The notes below the pieces were generated by a model. That model had not been told where the DNA came from. It did no database searches and saw only the letters and a list, made by a program, of their open reading frames with translations. Both the position numbers and the translations under genes were made by a program. 64,000 nt of DNA from Xanthomonas cassavae CFBP 4642 (GTDB lineage: Bacteria > Pseudomonadota > Gammaproteobacteria > Xanthomonadales > Xanthomonadaceae). Below are positions 1 through 9,787 of the stretch, piece after piece; the stretch's first letter is position 1, and each line of letters opens with the position of its first letter. The DNA lies in contig NZ_CM002139.1 of the NCBI RefSeq assembly GCF_000454545.1, forward strand, positions 3,840,849-3,904,848, given 5' to 3'.

Positions 1-479
1 GCGCGTTCTTCGGAACCCAGGTGCCTGTACTGTGTGCCCATGCCGCTACCCTACGTCAAGGCGGGGTGTTGCACTTGGAAGTTGAGTCTAAGGGTTGTCG
101 TCGGTTGCCGAAAGAAATGCGAAGGGCCTGGTGGTCTGCACATCTTTCGGAGCGTCATCATCGCTGGCGACATGACAGTAGATGGATGGCTTGCCGATCA
201 CATTGGCCACGAAGTCCTCAGGAATCAACACCTGCTTGAAGCATCGCTTGCCGATCAGCGGTAGCAATCTTGAGAGCGCAGTGTCGCGTCCGGGGGCGGG
301 ACCGTGTGGCGGCATGGATGCCGCCACCGAGCCTCCATGGACGGATTCACGGCGTGTCCCGACACCGGACGCGGCGCCGCGCCACCGACCGCCCCTGCGT
401 GCCGACCAGTCCTGCGCAGGACATCCGTCGATTTCATGCAAGCGCCTCGGTCGAATGGTGTGATCACGAATCGGTCAGC
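1..479. other. Stretch without a confident gene
   Basis: I see no convincing gene here. A minus-strand open stretch ending near position 88 reads plausibly for about 60 residues (it includes IPEDFVANVIGKPSIYCHV), but it has no good start codon or ribosome-binding site and matches nothing I recognise. It may be the remnant of a gene that lies partly outside the window. The region lies downstream of the leu operon terminator. Confidence 0.4.
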
Positions 480-517
480 CAAACGAAAGTGGCTATCGAC
501 CGAAGAACGATAGCCAC
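480..517 (-). terminator. Rho-independent terminator of the leu operon
   Basis: GTGGCTATCG (489-498) and CGATAGCCAC (508-517) form a perfect 10-bp stem with a 9-nt loop. Read on the minus strand, a T-rich tail follows (TTTCGTTT). It lies about 37 bp past the leuB stop codon, where the leuCD-leuB transcript should end. Confidence 0.75.
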
Positions 518-553
518 CGGTACAGCCACGACGCCTCGGGGAAGCGAGCGCTG

Positions 554-1627
554 TTACAGCGCGGCCACCACTGCATCGCCCATTGCCACGGTGCCGACCT
601 TGGTGGTGCCTTCGGACCAGATGTCGGCAGTGCGCAGGCCCTGGTCGAGGACCTTGCCGACTGCACGCTCGATTGCGTCCGCTGCATCGGCCTGCGCAAA
701 CGTATAGCGCAGCATCATCGCCACCGACAGGATGGTGGCCAGCGGATTGGCGATGCCCTTGCCTGCGATATCCGGCGCCGAGCCATGGCACGGCTCGTAC
801 ATGCCCTTGCTGTTGGCATCCAGCGAGGCCGACGGCAGCATGCCGATCGAGCCGGTGAGCATCGAGGCCTGGTCGGACAGGATGTCGCCGAACATGTTGT
901 CGGTCACGATCACGTCGAACTGCTTGGGCGCGCGCACCAGCTGCATCGCGGCGTTGTCGACGTACATATGCGACAGCGCGATATCCGGATAGTCCTTGGC
1001 CAGCTCTTCCACCACCGCGCGCCACAGCTGGCTCGATGCCAGCACGTTGGCCTTGTCGACCGAGCACAGCTTCTTGCCGCGCAGGCGCGCCATCTCGAAG
1101 CCGGCCTTGGCGATACGGCGGATCTCGCTTTCGCTATACGGCAAGGTGTCATAGGCCTGGCGCTCGCCGTTGTCCAGGGTGCGATTTCCGCGCGGCTGGC
1201 CGAAGTAGATGCCGCCGGTCAACTCGCGCAGGATCAGCAGATCCAGACCCGAAACCACCTCCGGCTTGAGCGTGGATGCCTCGGCCAGTTGCGGATACAG
1301 CAAGGCCGGGCGCAAGTTGGCGAACAGGCCCAGCTGCGAGCGGATCTTGAGCAGGCCGCGCTCCGGGCGCAATGCCGGGTCGATGGTGTCCCACTGCGGG
1401 CCACCCACCGCGCCCAGCAGCACCGCATCGGCGGCGCGCGCGCGCTCCAGCGTTTCATCAGCCAGCGGGCTGCCATATTTGTCGTAGGCGGCACCGCCGA
1501 GTTCGTCGTACACCAGGCTATAGCCAAGACCGTGCTGCGCGTCGATCCGCGTCAGCACCCTGACCGCTTCGGCCATGATTTCCGGGCCGATGCCGTCACC
1601 GGGAAGAATCAGAATCTGCCTGCTCAT
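554..1627 (-). CDS. leuB: 3-isopropylmalate dehydrogenase LeuB
   Basis: This cytoplasmic enzyme oxidatively decarboxylates 3-isopropylmalate to 2-ketoisocaproate with NAD+, in leucine synthesis. The 357-residue length is normal for the family. Visible motifs are the N-terminal [14 protein letters not shown] (135-139) followed by YFG, and the metal/substrate-binding segment [10 protein letters not shown] (243-252). The ATG at 1627 was chosen because [16 protein letters not shown] is the usual family N-terminus; upstream in-frame sequence is not protein-like. It is the last gene of the minus-strand cluster leuC-leuD-methyltransferase-leuB and is followed by a terminator. Confidence 0.97.
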   Translation of the reverse strand: MSRQILILPGDGIGPEIMAEAVRVLTRIDAQHGLGYSLVYDELGGAAYDKYGSPLADETLERARAADAVLLGAVGGPQWDTIDPALRPERGLLKIRSQLGLFANLRPALLYPQLAEASTLKPEVVSGLDLLILRELTGGIYFGQPRGNRTLDNGERQAYDTLPYSESEIRRIAKAGFEMARLRGKKLCSVDKANVLASSQLWRAVVEELAKDYPDIALSHMYVDNAAMQLVRAPKQFDVIVTDNMFGDILSDQASMLTGSIGMLPSASLDANSKGMYEPCHGSAPDIAGKGIANPLATILSVAMMLRYTFAQADAADAIERAVGKVLDQGLRTADIWSEGTTKVGTVAMGDAVVAAL

Positions 1628-1664
1628 GCAATCCTCGTGGGTTGGCGCCACCGCGCCATGGGAA

Positions 1665-2450
1665 TCACCGTGCCGCCCACAGCACCAGCACGTCGGTGCT
1701 GAAAGAGCCGTCGGCGGCAATCTGGAAATAGTCGCGAACATCGTCCACCGCCGCGTCCTGCAGCGCGCGGATTGCCGCGCGGAGCACCGCGGGAGTGCGC
1801 ATGCGGTCCACCCAGCTCAGGTAGTCCAGCTGCAGACGTTGGCAATGATGGCGCTGCACCTGCAGGCCGGCCTCGCCCAGCATCTGCAGCCACTGCGCCA
1901 CGCTGTAGTCGCGCACGTGACTGGTATCGCGTAGCAGTTCGATTGCCTGCAGATGCGTGTCCAGCAGGGGCAATCCCGGCGCCACCACGTCGATGAACGC
2001 CGCCACGCCGCCCGGCCGCAGGACCCGCCGCACTTCGCGCAATGCCTGCCCCAGGTCGCTCCAGTGGTGCGCCGAATATCGGCTGACCACCACATCCAGG
2101 CTGCCGGTCTCGAACGGCAGGCGCTCGGCGACACCGCGCACGGTGCGCACCTGGGCCAGGCCGCGCTCGGCCGCCGTGGCCGCCACGACCTCCAGCATCT
2201 CGGCCGAGAGATCGTAGGCCACGACATCGGCCATCAGTGGCGCCAACTGGAAACTCACATGCCCGGCCCCACAGCCCAGGTCGAGCAGGCGGCCATTGCG
2301 ATGTCCCTCCAGGCCAGCGCGCAGTGCGGCGAACTCGCTGCCCTGTGCATGCACCTCGCTCTGCAGATAGGCCTGCGCCTGCGCACCGAACTGCGCGGCG
2401 ACATGCGCGCCCAGGGTGTCCGCGCGCGGGGATGCCGCCGCCGCGATCAC
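1665..2450 (-). CDS. Class I SAM-dependent methyltransferase (UbiE/BioC-like)
   Basis: A 261-residue Rossmann-fold methyltransferase. The SAM-binding motif [13 protein letters not shown], lies at about residues 55-66, with an acidic motif II (VVAYDLS) and LRPGG after the core strands. The start is taken as GTG at 2450, which overlaps the leuD stop in a GTGA junction, so the two genes are probably translationally coupled. It sits between leuD and leuB although no methylation step is known in leucine synthesis. The substrate cannot be told from sequence; the closest look is the UbiE/MenG/BioC group, which covers many small-molecule methyltransferases. Confidence 0.85.
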   Translation of the reverse strand: MIAAAASPRADTLGAHVAAQFGAQAQAYLQSEVHAQGSEFAALRAGLEGHRNGRLLDLGCGAGHVSFQLAPLMADVVAYDLSAEMLEVVAATAAERGLAQVRTVRGVAERLPFETGSLDVVVSRYSAHHWSDLGQALREVRRVLRPGGVAAFIDVVAPGLPLLDTHLQAIELLRDTSHVRDYSVAQWLQMLGEAGLQVQRHHCQRLQLDYLSWVDRMRTPAVLRAAIRALQDAAVDDVRDYFQIAADGSFSTDVLVLWAAR

Positions 2451-3094
2451 TGCAGGGCGCCGAACAGCCACGGCTGCCGCACGCGATGGGCGTGTTCGAA
2501 CCGACCGATCGCGTCGGCGTCCTGCAAGGTCAGGCCGATGTCGTCCAGTCCATTGCGCAGGCAGTGCTTGCGGAATGCATCGACCTCGAAGGCGTATTCC
2601 ACACCATCGGGCCGGCGCACGCGCTGCGCGTCCAGATCCACGGTGAGTTGATAGCCTTCGGTGGCCAGGCACTGCTCGAACAGGGCGTCCACGTCTGCTT
2701 CGGCCAGCACGATCGGCAGCAGGCCGTTCTTGAAGCTGTTGTTGTAGAAGATGTCGGCAAAACTCGGCGCGATCACCGCGCGGAACCCGTACTCGTCCAG
2801 CGCCCATGGCGCATGTTCGCGCGAGGAACCGCAGCCAAAGTTCTCGCGTGCCAGCAGCACGCTGGCGCCCTGGTAACGCGGAAAATTGAGCACGAACTCT
2901 GGATTGAGCGGACGTGTACTGTTGTCGCGCCCCGGCTCGCCGATATCCAGATAGCGCCATTCGTCGAACAGGTTCGGCCCGAAGCCGGTGCGCTTGATCG
3001 ACTTCAGGAACTGCTTGGGAATGATCTGGTCGGTATCGACGTTGGCGCGATCCAGCGGCGCCACCAGTCCGGTGTGTTGGGTGAAAGGAGTCAT
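2447..3094 (-). CDS. leuD: 3-isopropylmalate dehydratase small subunit LeuD
   Basis: Small (swivel) subunit of isopropylmalate isomerase, which pairs with LeuC to interconvert 2- and 3-isopropylmalate. It has 215 residues, as usual for the proteobacterial enzyme. The N-terminus contains [16 protein letters not shown], and the substrate-recognition loop [13 protein letters not shown] lies at 87-99. A purine-rich ribosome-binding site (AAAGGAG in the first codons' upstream strand context is absent; the start is set by the conserved [10 protein letters not shown]-terminus). It lies 60 bp downstream of leuC and overlaps the following methyltransferase start by 4 bp. Confidence 0.96.
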   Translation of the reverse strand: MTPFTQHTGLVAPLDRANVDTDQIIPKQFLKSIKRTGFGPNLFDEWRYLDIGEPGRDNSTRPLNPEFVLNFPRYQGASVLLARENFGCGSSREHAPWALDEYGFRAVIAPSFADIFYNNSFKNGLLPIVLAEADVDALFEQCLATEGYQLTVDLDAQRVRRPDGVEYAFEVDAFRKHCLRNGLDDIGLTLQDADAIGRFEHAHRVRQPWLFGALQ

Positions 3095-3105
3095 TGAGAG
3101 GGGCC

Positions 3106-3187
3106 GGGATTTGGGATTGGGGATTCGAAAAGGCTGGGGATGACGGAGCGCTTTTTACGAATCCCGAATCCCTATTGCCGAATCTCC
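3106..3187. repeat. Heptamer repeat pair (GGGATTC type) in the leuC-leuD junction
   Basis: Tandem GGGATTT/GGGATTG/GGGATTC units at 3106-3127 face inverted units (CGAATCCCGAATCCC and relatives) at 3158-3187. Similar arrays recur at 44.2, 47.2 and 49.4 kb in this window. The right arm overlaps the last codons of leuC, so its final residues come from repeat sequence. The unit could act as a hairpin between leuC and leuD, but that is inference. Confidence 0.75.
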
Positions 3188-4603
3188 AAGTTCACGCACA
3201 TCGACGAAGTGCCCGCTCACCGCCGCCGCGGCGGCCATCGCCGGGCTGACCAGGTGGGTGCAGCCACCGGCGCCCTGGCGACCTTCGAAGTTGCGGTTGG
3301 AGGTGGACGCGCAATGTTCGCCGCTGCCCAGCTTGTCCGGGTTCATGGCCAGGCACATCGAACAGCCCGGCTCGCGCCATTCGAAGCCGGCGTCCAGAAA
3401 CACCTTGTCCAGACCTTCGGCTTCGGCCTGCGCCTTGACCAGGCCCGAGCCGGGGACAACCAGCGCCTGCTTGATGGTAGAGGCTACCTTGCGGCCCTTG
3501 GCCACTGCGGCGGCCGCGCGCAGGTCTTCGATACGCGAGTTGGTGCAAGAGCCGATGAACACGCGATCCAGGCGGATGGCGGTGATCGGCTGGTTGGCGC
3601 GCAGGCCCATGTACTTGAGCGCGCGTTCGATCGAATCGCGCTTGGTCGGATCCTGCTCGACTGCCGGGTCCGGCACGCGCTGGTCCACCGCCAGCACCAT
3701 CTCCGGCGAGGTTCCCCAGCTGACCTGCGGCTTGATGTCTTCGGCACGCAGTTCCACCACCGTATCGAAGTGCGCGCCCGGATCGGAGACCAGGGTGCGC
3801 CACAACGCAACCGCCGCCTCCCAGTCGGTGCCCTTGGGCGCGAACGGGCGGCCCTGCACGTAGGCAATGGTCTTTTCGTCCACCGCCACCATGCCCACGC
3901 GCGCGCCGGCCTCGATGGACATGTTGCAGATGGTCATGCGGCCTTCCATCGACAGGTCGGCGATGGCGCTGCCGGCAAATTCCAGCGCGTGGCCGTTGCC
4001 GCCGGCGGTACCGATCCTGCCGATCACCGCCAGCACAATGTCCTTGGCAGTCACGCCGAACGGCAACGTGCCTTCGACACGTACCTGCAGGTTCTTCATC
4101 TTTTTGGCGATCAGGCATTGCGTGGCGAGCACATGCTCGACCTCGGAGGTGCCGATGCCGTGCGCCAGCGCGCCGAATGCGCCGTGCGTGGAGGTGTGCG
4201 AATCGCCACAGACCACCGTCATGCCGGGCAGCGTGGCGCCCTGCTCGGGGCCGACCACGTGCACGATGCCCTGGCGGGTGTCGTTCATCTTGAACTCGAG
4301 GATGCCGAAATCGTCGCAGTTCTCGTCCAGGGTCTGCACCTGCAGGCGCGAGACTTCGTCGGAGATCGACTCGAGCCCGCCCTGCCGCTCGGCACGGGTG
4401 GTGGGCACGTTGTGGTCGGGGGTGGCGATGTTGGCGTCGATGCGCCACGGCGTGCGCCCGGCCAGGCGCAGACCCTCGAAGGCTTGCGGCGAGGTCACTT
4501 CATGCAGGATGTGGCGGTCGATATAGATCAGCGACGAGCCGTCGTTACGGCGGGTGACCTCGTGCATTTCCCACAATTTGTCGTACAGCGTCTTGGCGGT
4601 CAT
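3155..4603 (-). CDS. leuC: 3-isopropylmalate dehydratase large subunit LeuC
   Basis: Large, aconitase-type [4Fe-4S] subunit of isopropylmalate isomerase. The 482 residues include the three cluster ligands: C353 in IGSCTNSR, and C414 and C417 in [11 protein letters not shown]. The catalytic core ends around [10 protein letters not shown]. The last nine or so residues (DSAIGIRDS) are encoded by the heptamer repeat described above and are unlikely to be functional. It is the first gene of the minus-strand leu cluster, divergent from a LysR regulator across 126 bp. leuA is not adjacent. Confidence 0.97.
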   Translation of the reverse strand: MTAKTLYDKLWEMHEVTRRNDGSSLIYIDRHILHEVTSPQAFEGLRLAGRTPWRIDANIATPDHNVPTTRAERQGGLESISDEVSRLQVQTLDENCDDFGILEFKMNDTRQGIVHVVGPEQGATLPGMTVVCGDSHTSTHGAFGALAHGIGTSEVEHVLATQCLIAKKMKNLQVRVEGTLPFGVTAKDIVLAVIGRIGTAGGNGHALEFAGSAIADLSMEGRMTICNMSIEAGARVGMVAVDEKTIAYVQGRPFAPKGTDWEAAVALWRTLVSDPGAHFDTVVELRAEDIKPQVSWGTSPEMVLAVDQRVPDPAVEQDPTKRDSIERALKYMGLRANQPITAIRLDRVFIGSCTNSRIEDLRAAAAVAKGRKVASTIKQALVVPGSGLVKAQAEAEGLDKVFLDAGFEWREPGCSMCLAMNPDKLGSGEHCASTSNRNFEGRQGAGGCTHLVSPAMAAAAAVSGHFVDVRELGDSAIGIRDS

Positions 4604-4686
4604 TGCGGCGATCCGAAAGCGGGTGGCGGATGGTGGGTGCGCCCACCTGGCTGTTTTCGATGCTAGGAGCTTGCCGCGGATAACGC

Positions 4687-4718
4687 AAATTCATATATTT
4701 TATTCAAAAAATGAATTT
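4687..4718. promoter_or_regulatory. Candidate LysR operator between leuC and the regulator
   Basis: The arms AAATTCAT (4687-4694) and ATGAATTT (4711-4718) are perfectly complementary and separated by 16 bp, in an AT-rich stretch of the divergent leuC/lysR intergenic region. LysR-type proteins typically bind such interrupted dyads in divergent promoters. The assignment to this regulator is inference. Confidence 0.4.
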
Positions 4719-4729
4719 CAGGAATAGCA

Positions 4730-5608
4730 ATGGATCTGGCCAGTCTCAGTGCCTTCGTGGCCATTGCCGAGAGCGGCAGCTTTTCCGCAGCCGGCGAGGC
4801 CTTGCATCTGACCCAGCCGGCGGTGAGCAAACGCATCGCCCTGCTGGAGAGGCAACTGTCCGCGCGGCTGTTCGATCGCCTGGGCCGCCAGGTGGTGCTG
4901 ACCGAGGCCGGGCACGCCTTGTTGCCGCGCGCCCAACGCATCCTTGCCGAACTGCAGGACACCCACCGCGTACTGGAACATCTGGGCGCGGCGGTCGGCG
5001 GACGGCTCAGCCTAGCCACCAGCCACCATGTCGGCCTGCATCGGCTTCCTGCACTGCTACGCAACTTCGCCACGCAGCACCCGCAGGCGGCGCTGGACAT
5101 CCAGTTCCTGGATTCGGAACTGGCCTACGCGGCGGTGCTGCGTGGCGAGGTGGAACTGGCGGTGACCACGCTGGCGCCGGAGACGCGTGCGCCGCTGCGC
5201 GCGCAGGCGATCTGGCACGATCGCCTGCAGTTCGTGGGGGCGCCGGATCACCCGTTGGCCGCCCTGCGCGAGGTGGCGCTGGAGGATGTCGTGGCGCATC
5301 CGGCGGTGCTGCCGGACCCGGGCACCTTCACTCACCGTATCGTGGCCAGGCTGTTCGCCGAGCGCGGTCTGGTGCCGCAGTTGCGCATGACCACCAACTA
5401 CCTGGAGACGATCAAGATGCTGGTGTCGGTAGGGCTGGCCTGGAGCGTGCTGCCCGAGCGCATGATCGACCATCAGATCGTGGCGCTGCCGCTGGCCGAT
5501 GTCGCGCTATCGCGCGAGCTGGGCTGCGTGACGCATGGCGGGCGCACTTTGTCGCGTGCCGCGCAAGCGTTCGTTGCGTTGTTGCATGCGCAGGCGGAGC
5601 GGCCGTGA
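4730..5608 (+). CDS. LysR-family transcriptional regulator
   Basis: A 292-residue LysR protein. Residues 1-60 form the winged HTH (MDLASLSAFVAIAESGSFSA, then the TQPAVSKRIALLE recognition region). The rest is the type 2 periplasmic-binding-like effector domain. The ATG has an AGGA ribosome-binding site just upstream. It is transcribed away from leuC with a palindrome between the two genes, so control of leuCDB in response to a leucine-pathway intermediate is plausible. The inducer cannot be read from sequence. Confidence 0.93.
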   Translation: MDLASLSAFVAIAESGSFSAAGEALHLTQPAVSKRIALLERQLSARLFDRLGRQVVLTEAGHALLPRAQRILAELQDTHRVLEHLGAAVGGRLSLATSHHVGLHRLPALLRNFATQHPQAALDIQFLDSELAYAAVLRGEVELAVTTLAPETRAPLRAQAIWHDRLQFVGAPDHPLAALREVALEDVVAHPAVLPDPGTFTHRIVARLFAERGLVPQLRMTTNYLETIKMLVSVGLAWSVLPERMIDHQIVALPLADVALSRELGCVTHGGRTLSRAAQAFVALLHAQAERP

Positions 5609-5655
5609 GGTGACGCGATCAACGTGACAGCGCTGGTGATTTCCCTATCGCACCG

Positions 5656-8601
5656 CTACTGATCGACCAGGCGATCGCGCCCCTGCCGCTTGGCCTGGTA
5701 CAGCCGGCGGTCTGCCAACGCAAGCAGTTCGCGCCGGGTGGGCGCTTCGTCGCTCATCGCCATGCCCATGCTGGCGGTACACCGCACTACGATGCCCTGG
5801 GCCTGCACCTCGATCGCTGCCAATCGCTGCCGCATCTGCTCGAACAGCGCGCGCGCCTGCGCCGCGTCCAGCCCGGTGGCGGCCAGCAGGAACTCCTCAC
5901 CGCCATGGCGCGCTGCAAAACACTGCGCCTGATCCTGCTCGCTCAACGCCTCGCCCAGCGCGCTGAGTACCGCATCGCCCACGTCATGCCCGTACTCGTC
6001 GTTGATGCGCTTGAAGTGATCGATATCCATCAACGCCAGCGCCAGCGTGGCGCCGCCGCTGCGCGCCTGCTGGAACCACTGCTGCAGCACGCGCTCGGCT
6101 TCGCGCCGGTTCGGCAGCGCGGTCAGCACGTCGTGGCTGGCGCGGTATTCCAGCTGGCGCATCAACGCTTCGCGTTCCTGGCTGGCCTGCTGCAGGGCGA
6201 CATTCTTGTCGCTCAATTCGCGGGTGCGCCGGTCGATCACGGTATTGAGCTCGCGCTGACGGCGCCGGTAGCTGGCCGTGCGCCAGAGGTAGAAGCCGTA
6301 GATCAGGCTGCCCAGCGCAAGCACGCCCACCGCGATCACCTCGCGACGGCGCCACCACGGCGGTGCCAGCGTGATGACCAGGCTCGATTCGCCGAGCAAG
6401 GCAGTCTGCCGCCAATCCACCGGCAACGACATCGCCTGCACGCGGAAGCGAAAGCGGCCCGGCGGCAGGTTGGTATACACCGCCTCGGTGGCGTTGTCGG
6501 CATCCACCCAGTCCGGATCGAAGCCTTCCAGCCGATAGCGGTAACGCACCTTGTCCGGCCCGCGGAAATTCAGGCCCGCATAGCCGATGGCGATACGCCG
6601 GGTTTCCGCCCCCAGCAGATGCTGGCCGCTCAGCGGCTGCACCATGCCATCGACCAGCAGGCGCTCGAACACGATCGGCACGCGATGGCCTTGCAAGGTG
6701 CCGACCCGCGCCGGATCGATCACGCCAAGACCGGCCGAGGTGGGGAACAGCAATTGTCCGGACAGCGTCAGCCAGCCGGCCGGTGCGCTGCTGCCATTGC
6801 CCTGGTTGCTGGGCATGCCATCGCTGCGATCCACCACCTCCACGCTCAGTTGCTCGCGGGTGCCGGCATCGATCTGGTCGAAGTCGCTGCGGGCGATGCG
6901 GAACACGCCATGGTTGCTCGACAGCCACAGATAGCCGCGGCCGTCGTCGATCACGCGAAACACCTTGTCGCGTGGCAGCCCGACACGGTGGTCGTAGACC
7001 TGGAAGCGCTCGCCGCGCAAGCGCAGCAGGCCGCGATCGCTGGCAATCCACAGATCGCCGCTCGCATCACGCAGGAAGTCGAAGGCGTTCTGACCGGGGA
7101 AATCCTGCTCGCCCAGCCACACACGGGTGCTGCCGCCCGGCGACAGCCCGGTCATGCCGCGGTCGGTACCGATCCAGACGATGCCCTGCGCATCGCGATA
7201 CAACGCCTGCACCGATCCGTCGGGCACGCCATCGGCTACGGTGTAGCGGCGCGCCTTGCCGTCGCGCCAACGCACCAACCCGCCGGTGGTGCCGATCCAC
7301 AGATCCTCGCCATCGGGCAGCACCGCACGCACCGACAGCGAAGGCAGCCCATCGCCCGCACCGATGCGCACCACCACCTTGCCTTGCGCATCCAGCCGCA
7401 GCACGCCCTGGCTATAGGTGCCGGCCCACACCCCGCCATCGCCGGCATCGGCCAGCGACAGCACCGACTGCTCCAGCACGCGGCCCCCTTCGTTTTTCGG
7501 CAGCAGCGACACGCGGCTGATCTGGCCGTCGCGCCAGCGATCCAGCCCCACCGCGCTCCCCACCCACACGGTGCCGTCGCTGGTCTGCAATACCGTGCGC
7601 ACGTAGTCCGAGGCAAGCCCGTCGTCCTGGGTGATGCCATGCGCGGCGCCTTCGGCGATGCGGAACAGGCCATGCGTGCTGCCGACCCAGATCAGCCCCT
7701 CGGCATCTTCCAGCAACGCCGGGCTGGCGACCCCGGAGATCGACACCTGCTCATCGGGCACGCCCGCGCCGCTGTGCACCACCAGCGTACCGCTCGGCAT
7801 GCTCATCCACAGATGCCCGCGCCGATCCAGCAACAAGGCGTCCACCCGCTGGCCCTGGCGAAACCGTTGCAACCCACCACCGCGGCTCCACCACCACACG
7901 CCGTCGTCGCCGGCGGCCAGCAAGCCGCCCTGGCGGTCGCTGGCAAGCCGGCGCACCGGCACATTCCGCATGCCGTGCGCCTCGCCCCAGACGACCGCCG
8001 GGCCACCGGCACGCGGCAGCAGGAACAACCCGGCTTCGGTGCCCACCCATAGATCGCCACTGTCGTCGGTGGACAAGGCGGTGATGCGCGCGCGAGGCAA
8101 ACCGGACTGACGGCCGACATCGACCAGCCGCCCGTCCGCCTCGATCCGGTACAGCGTCTGCGGCGTGCCCACCCACAGCGCGCCATCGGCACGGCGCAAC
8201 AGGGCACTCACCGCCAGGTGGCGTGCCGAGGCATCGCCCAGCTGCTGCCAGTCGCCGTCCTTGTAGCGGTACACACCGTCGAAGGCGGTGCCGAACAACA
8301 TGCCGCCCGCGCTGTCACGCACCACCACGAACACGCCGCCCAGTTCCACGCCCGGCGTGTTCTGGCGGTCGTACACGGTGAAATCGCGGCCGTTGAACCG
8401 CGCCACGCCTTCCCAGGTTCCCGACCAGATCAACCCGTCTTCGCCCTGAGCCACCGCATGCACCAGGTTGTGCGGCAGGCCGTCGTCCATGTTCCAGCGC
8501 GCGACGGTGTGGTAGGTGGTGTGCTCCAGCGGCTGCGCGGCGGCCGGCTGCATGCCGGGCAGGCCGCAGCAGGCCACGCACCAAAGCCATGCAATCGCCA
8601 T
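5656..8601 (-). CDS. Beta-propeller / Y_Y_Y sensor diguanylate cyclase
   Basis: A 981-residue membrane sensor that should make cyclic di-GMP. It starts with a signal peptide (MAIAWLWCVACCGLPGMQ), followed by repeated two-component-regulator propeller blades (recurring motif such as GLIWVGS, DLWIGTTGGL). A Y_Y_Y-type domain follows, then one membrane helix (about 754-773), a short coiled coil and a GGDEF domain from about 819. The active-site signature is GGEEF (900-904), compatible with catalysis. The inhibitory RxxD I-site expected just upstream is absent (QAQC there), so product feedback may be missing. ATG 8601 was chosen because it begins the signal peptide. Confidence 0.92.
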   Translation of the reverse strand: MAIAWLWCVACCGLPGMQPAAAQPLEHTTYHTVARWNMDDGLPHNLVHAVAQGEDGLIWSGTWEGVARFNGRDFTVYDRQNTPGVELGGVFVVVRDSAGGMLFGTAFDGVYRYKDGDWQQLGDASARHLAVSALLRRADGALWVGTPQTLYRIEADGRLVDVGRQSGLPRARITALSTDDSGDLWVGTEAGLFLLPRAGGPAVVWGEAHGMRNVPVRRLASDRQGGLLAAGDDGVWWWSRGGGLQRFRQGQRVDALLLDRRGHLWMSMPSGTLVVHSGAGVPDEQVSISGVASPALLEDAEGLIWVGSTHGLFRIAEGAAHGITQDDGLASDYVRTVLQTSDGTVWVGSAVGLDRWRDGQISRVSLLPKNEGGRVLEQSVLSLADAGDGGVWAGTYSQGVLRLDAQGKVVVRIGAGDGLPSLSVRAVLPDGEDLWIGTTGGLVRWRDGKARRYTVADGVPDGSVQALYRDAQGIVWIGTDRGMTGLSPGGSTRVWLGEQDFPGQNAFDFLRDASGDLWIASDRGLLRLRGERFQVYDHRVGLPRDKVFRVIDDGRGYLWLSSNHGVFRIARSDFDQIDAGTREQLSVEVVDRSDGMPSNQGNGSSAPAGWLTLSGQLLFPTSAGLGVIDPARVGTLQGHRVPIVFERLLVDGMVQPLSGQHLLGAETRRIAIGYAGLNFRGPDKVRYRYRLEGFDPDWVDADNATEAVYTNLPPGRFRFRVQAMSLPVDWRQTALLGESSLVITLAPPWWRRREVIAVGVLALGSLIYGFYLWRTASYRRRQRELNTVIDRRTRELSDKNVALQQASQEREALMRQLEYRASHDVLTALPNRREAERVLQQWFQQARSGGATLALALMDIDHFKRINDEYGHDVGDAVLSALGEALSEQDQAQCFAARHGGEEFLLAATGLDAAQARALFEQMRQRLAAIEVQAQGIVVRCTASMGMAMSDEAPTRRELLALADRRLYQAKRQGRDRLVDQ

Positions 8602-9005
8602 CCGCAGCACGCGCGTGCCGCGGAGGCTTAATGCCTGCGGTTGCCCCCCACCCTGTCCACGCTCCCCGTTCCCTCGTCCGTGCTGTTGGAGATGCCTGCC
8701 GGTATGCACGGGCAGGCGCCGGGCCAATCTAGCACCGGGGTTTTATTGTCGCCCTAGGTACATCCCCCACAGCTGCCGGGCGCACCATGACACCGGGCGT
8801 ATCCGAACAGACAAGTGATAGGCAATCGCTATGACCGGCACAGGGATCGGCCTGAAGACAGCGCGGCTTGCGGCATTTTGCCGGGTTGCCAAGCGTGCCC
8901 GACATCACACGGCCGGCGGCGAGCGCCCGCCCGGCCGGGCAGCGGCGCTGATGCATTCAGCAGGCCGAGTGTAAATATAGAACCCGATGGTCTAGTATTA
9001 AGTGC
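8602..9005. other. Divergent intergenic region, no gene seen
   Basis: About 400 bp between the diguanylate cyclase and the TetR gene, which diverge. It should hold both promoters. Apart from the possible operator at 8978-8994 I see no gene or strong structure. Confidence 0.5.
8978..8994. promoter_or_regulatory. Possible TetR-type operator
   Basis: The imperfect dyad TAGAACC-CGA-TGGTCTA lies 12 bp before the tetR start codon, in the short AT-rich patch upstream of it. Position and symmetry suit an autoregulatory site, but one arm has an extra base. Confidence 0.25.
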
Positions 9006-9659
9006 ATGTCCAGCTCGCCCCCACTCAAGTCCAAGGCCAGGAGCAACGGCCCTGGACGTCCCAAGGATCTTGGGAAACGCGCCGCCATTCTTGGGGCGGC
9101 CCGTACGCTGTTCATGGAGCAAGGCTATGCCGGGGTAAGCATGGATGGGATCGCCGCGCTGGCTGGCGTCTCCAAGCTCACCGTCTATAGCCACTTCGGC
9201 GACAAGGAAAGCCTGTTTGCCAAGGCGATCCGCGCGCAGTGCCAGGAGATGATGCCCGACGACCTGTTCGACCATGCGCCCAAGGGCGCGCTGCGCGACC
9301 AGTTGATCGAGATCGCCCATGCGTTCTTCGCCATGGTCAGCACCGAGTCGGCCATCTCCACCCACCGCATGATGATGGTGCCGGGTACCGGCGACGTGCA
9401 TGTGCGCGAGATGTTCTGGGATGCCGGCCCCAAGCGGACCCAGCAGGCGCTGGCGGCGTTCCTGGCCGCGCGGGTGGCCGATGGCCAGCTGGACATTGCC
9501 GATTTGCCGCGCGCCGCCTCGCAATTCTTCTGCCTGCTCAAGGGCGAGCTGTACGCCCTGATGATGTGCGGCCTGCACGGCCAGCCCACGCGCGCGCAGG
9601 TGAACGAGCACATCGAGTCCAGCGTGGACTTCTTCCTGAGGGCATATGGGCCGCGCTGA
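9006..9659 (+). CDS. TetR/AcrR-family transcriptional regulator
   Basis: A 217-residue TetR repressor. A basic leader (GPGRPKDLGKRAAIL) is followed by the HTH at about 30-75, with the typical segment MDGIAALAGVSKLTVYSHFGDKE written here in shortened form as VSKLTVYSHFGDKE. The C-terminal ligand domain resembles the AefR/TetR_C group. It lies 128 bp upstream of pcm and tolC in the same direction. TetR regulators next to tolC commonly control efflux, so tolC is a candidate target. Confidence 0.9.
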   Translation: MSSSPPLKSKARSNGPGRPKDLGKRAAILGAARTLFMEQGYAGVSMDGIAALAGVSKLTVYSHFGDKESLFAKAIRAQCQEMMPDDLFDHAPKGALRDQLIEIAHAFFAMVSTESAISTHRMMMVPGTGDVHVREMFWDAGPKRTQQALAAFLAARVADGQLDIADLPRAASQFFCLLKGELYALMMCGLHGQPTRAQVNEHIESSVDFFLRAYGPR

Positions 9660-9787
9660 TTGCCCCCGGCCTTTGGTGGCGATGACTTCCGGCACTGCGC
9701 CGGTGGTCGGCGCGCGGCGATGCTAGATGCACCAGTTGCCCCGTGCACCGGTAAAATGCTCGCCCCACCGCATTGGATAACCGCACC

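Noticed and set aside
88..441. Minus-strand frame near the left edge as a real gene
   Set aside because: Only the last 60 or so codons look protein-like, without start signals or family resemblance; left as unassigned.
5905..8052. 715-codon plus-strand frame opposite the diguanylate cyclase
   Set aside because: Shadow of a convincing propeller/GGDEF gene; no motif of its own.
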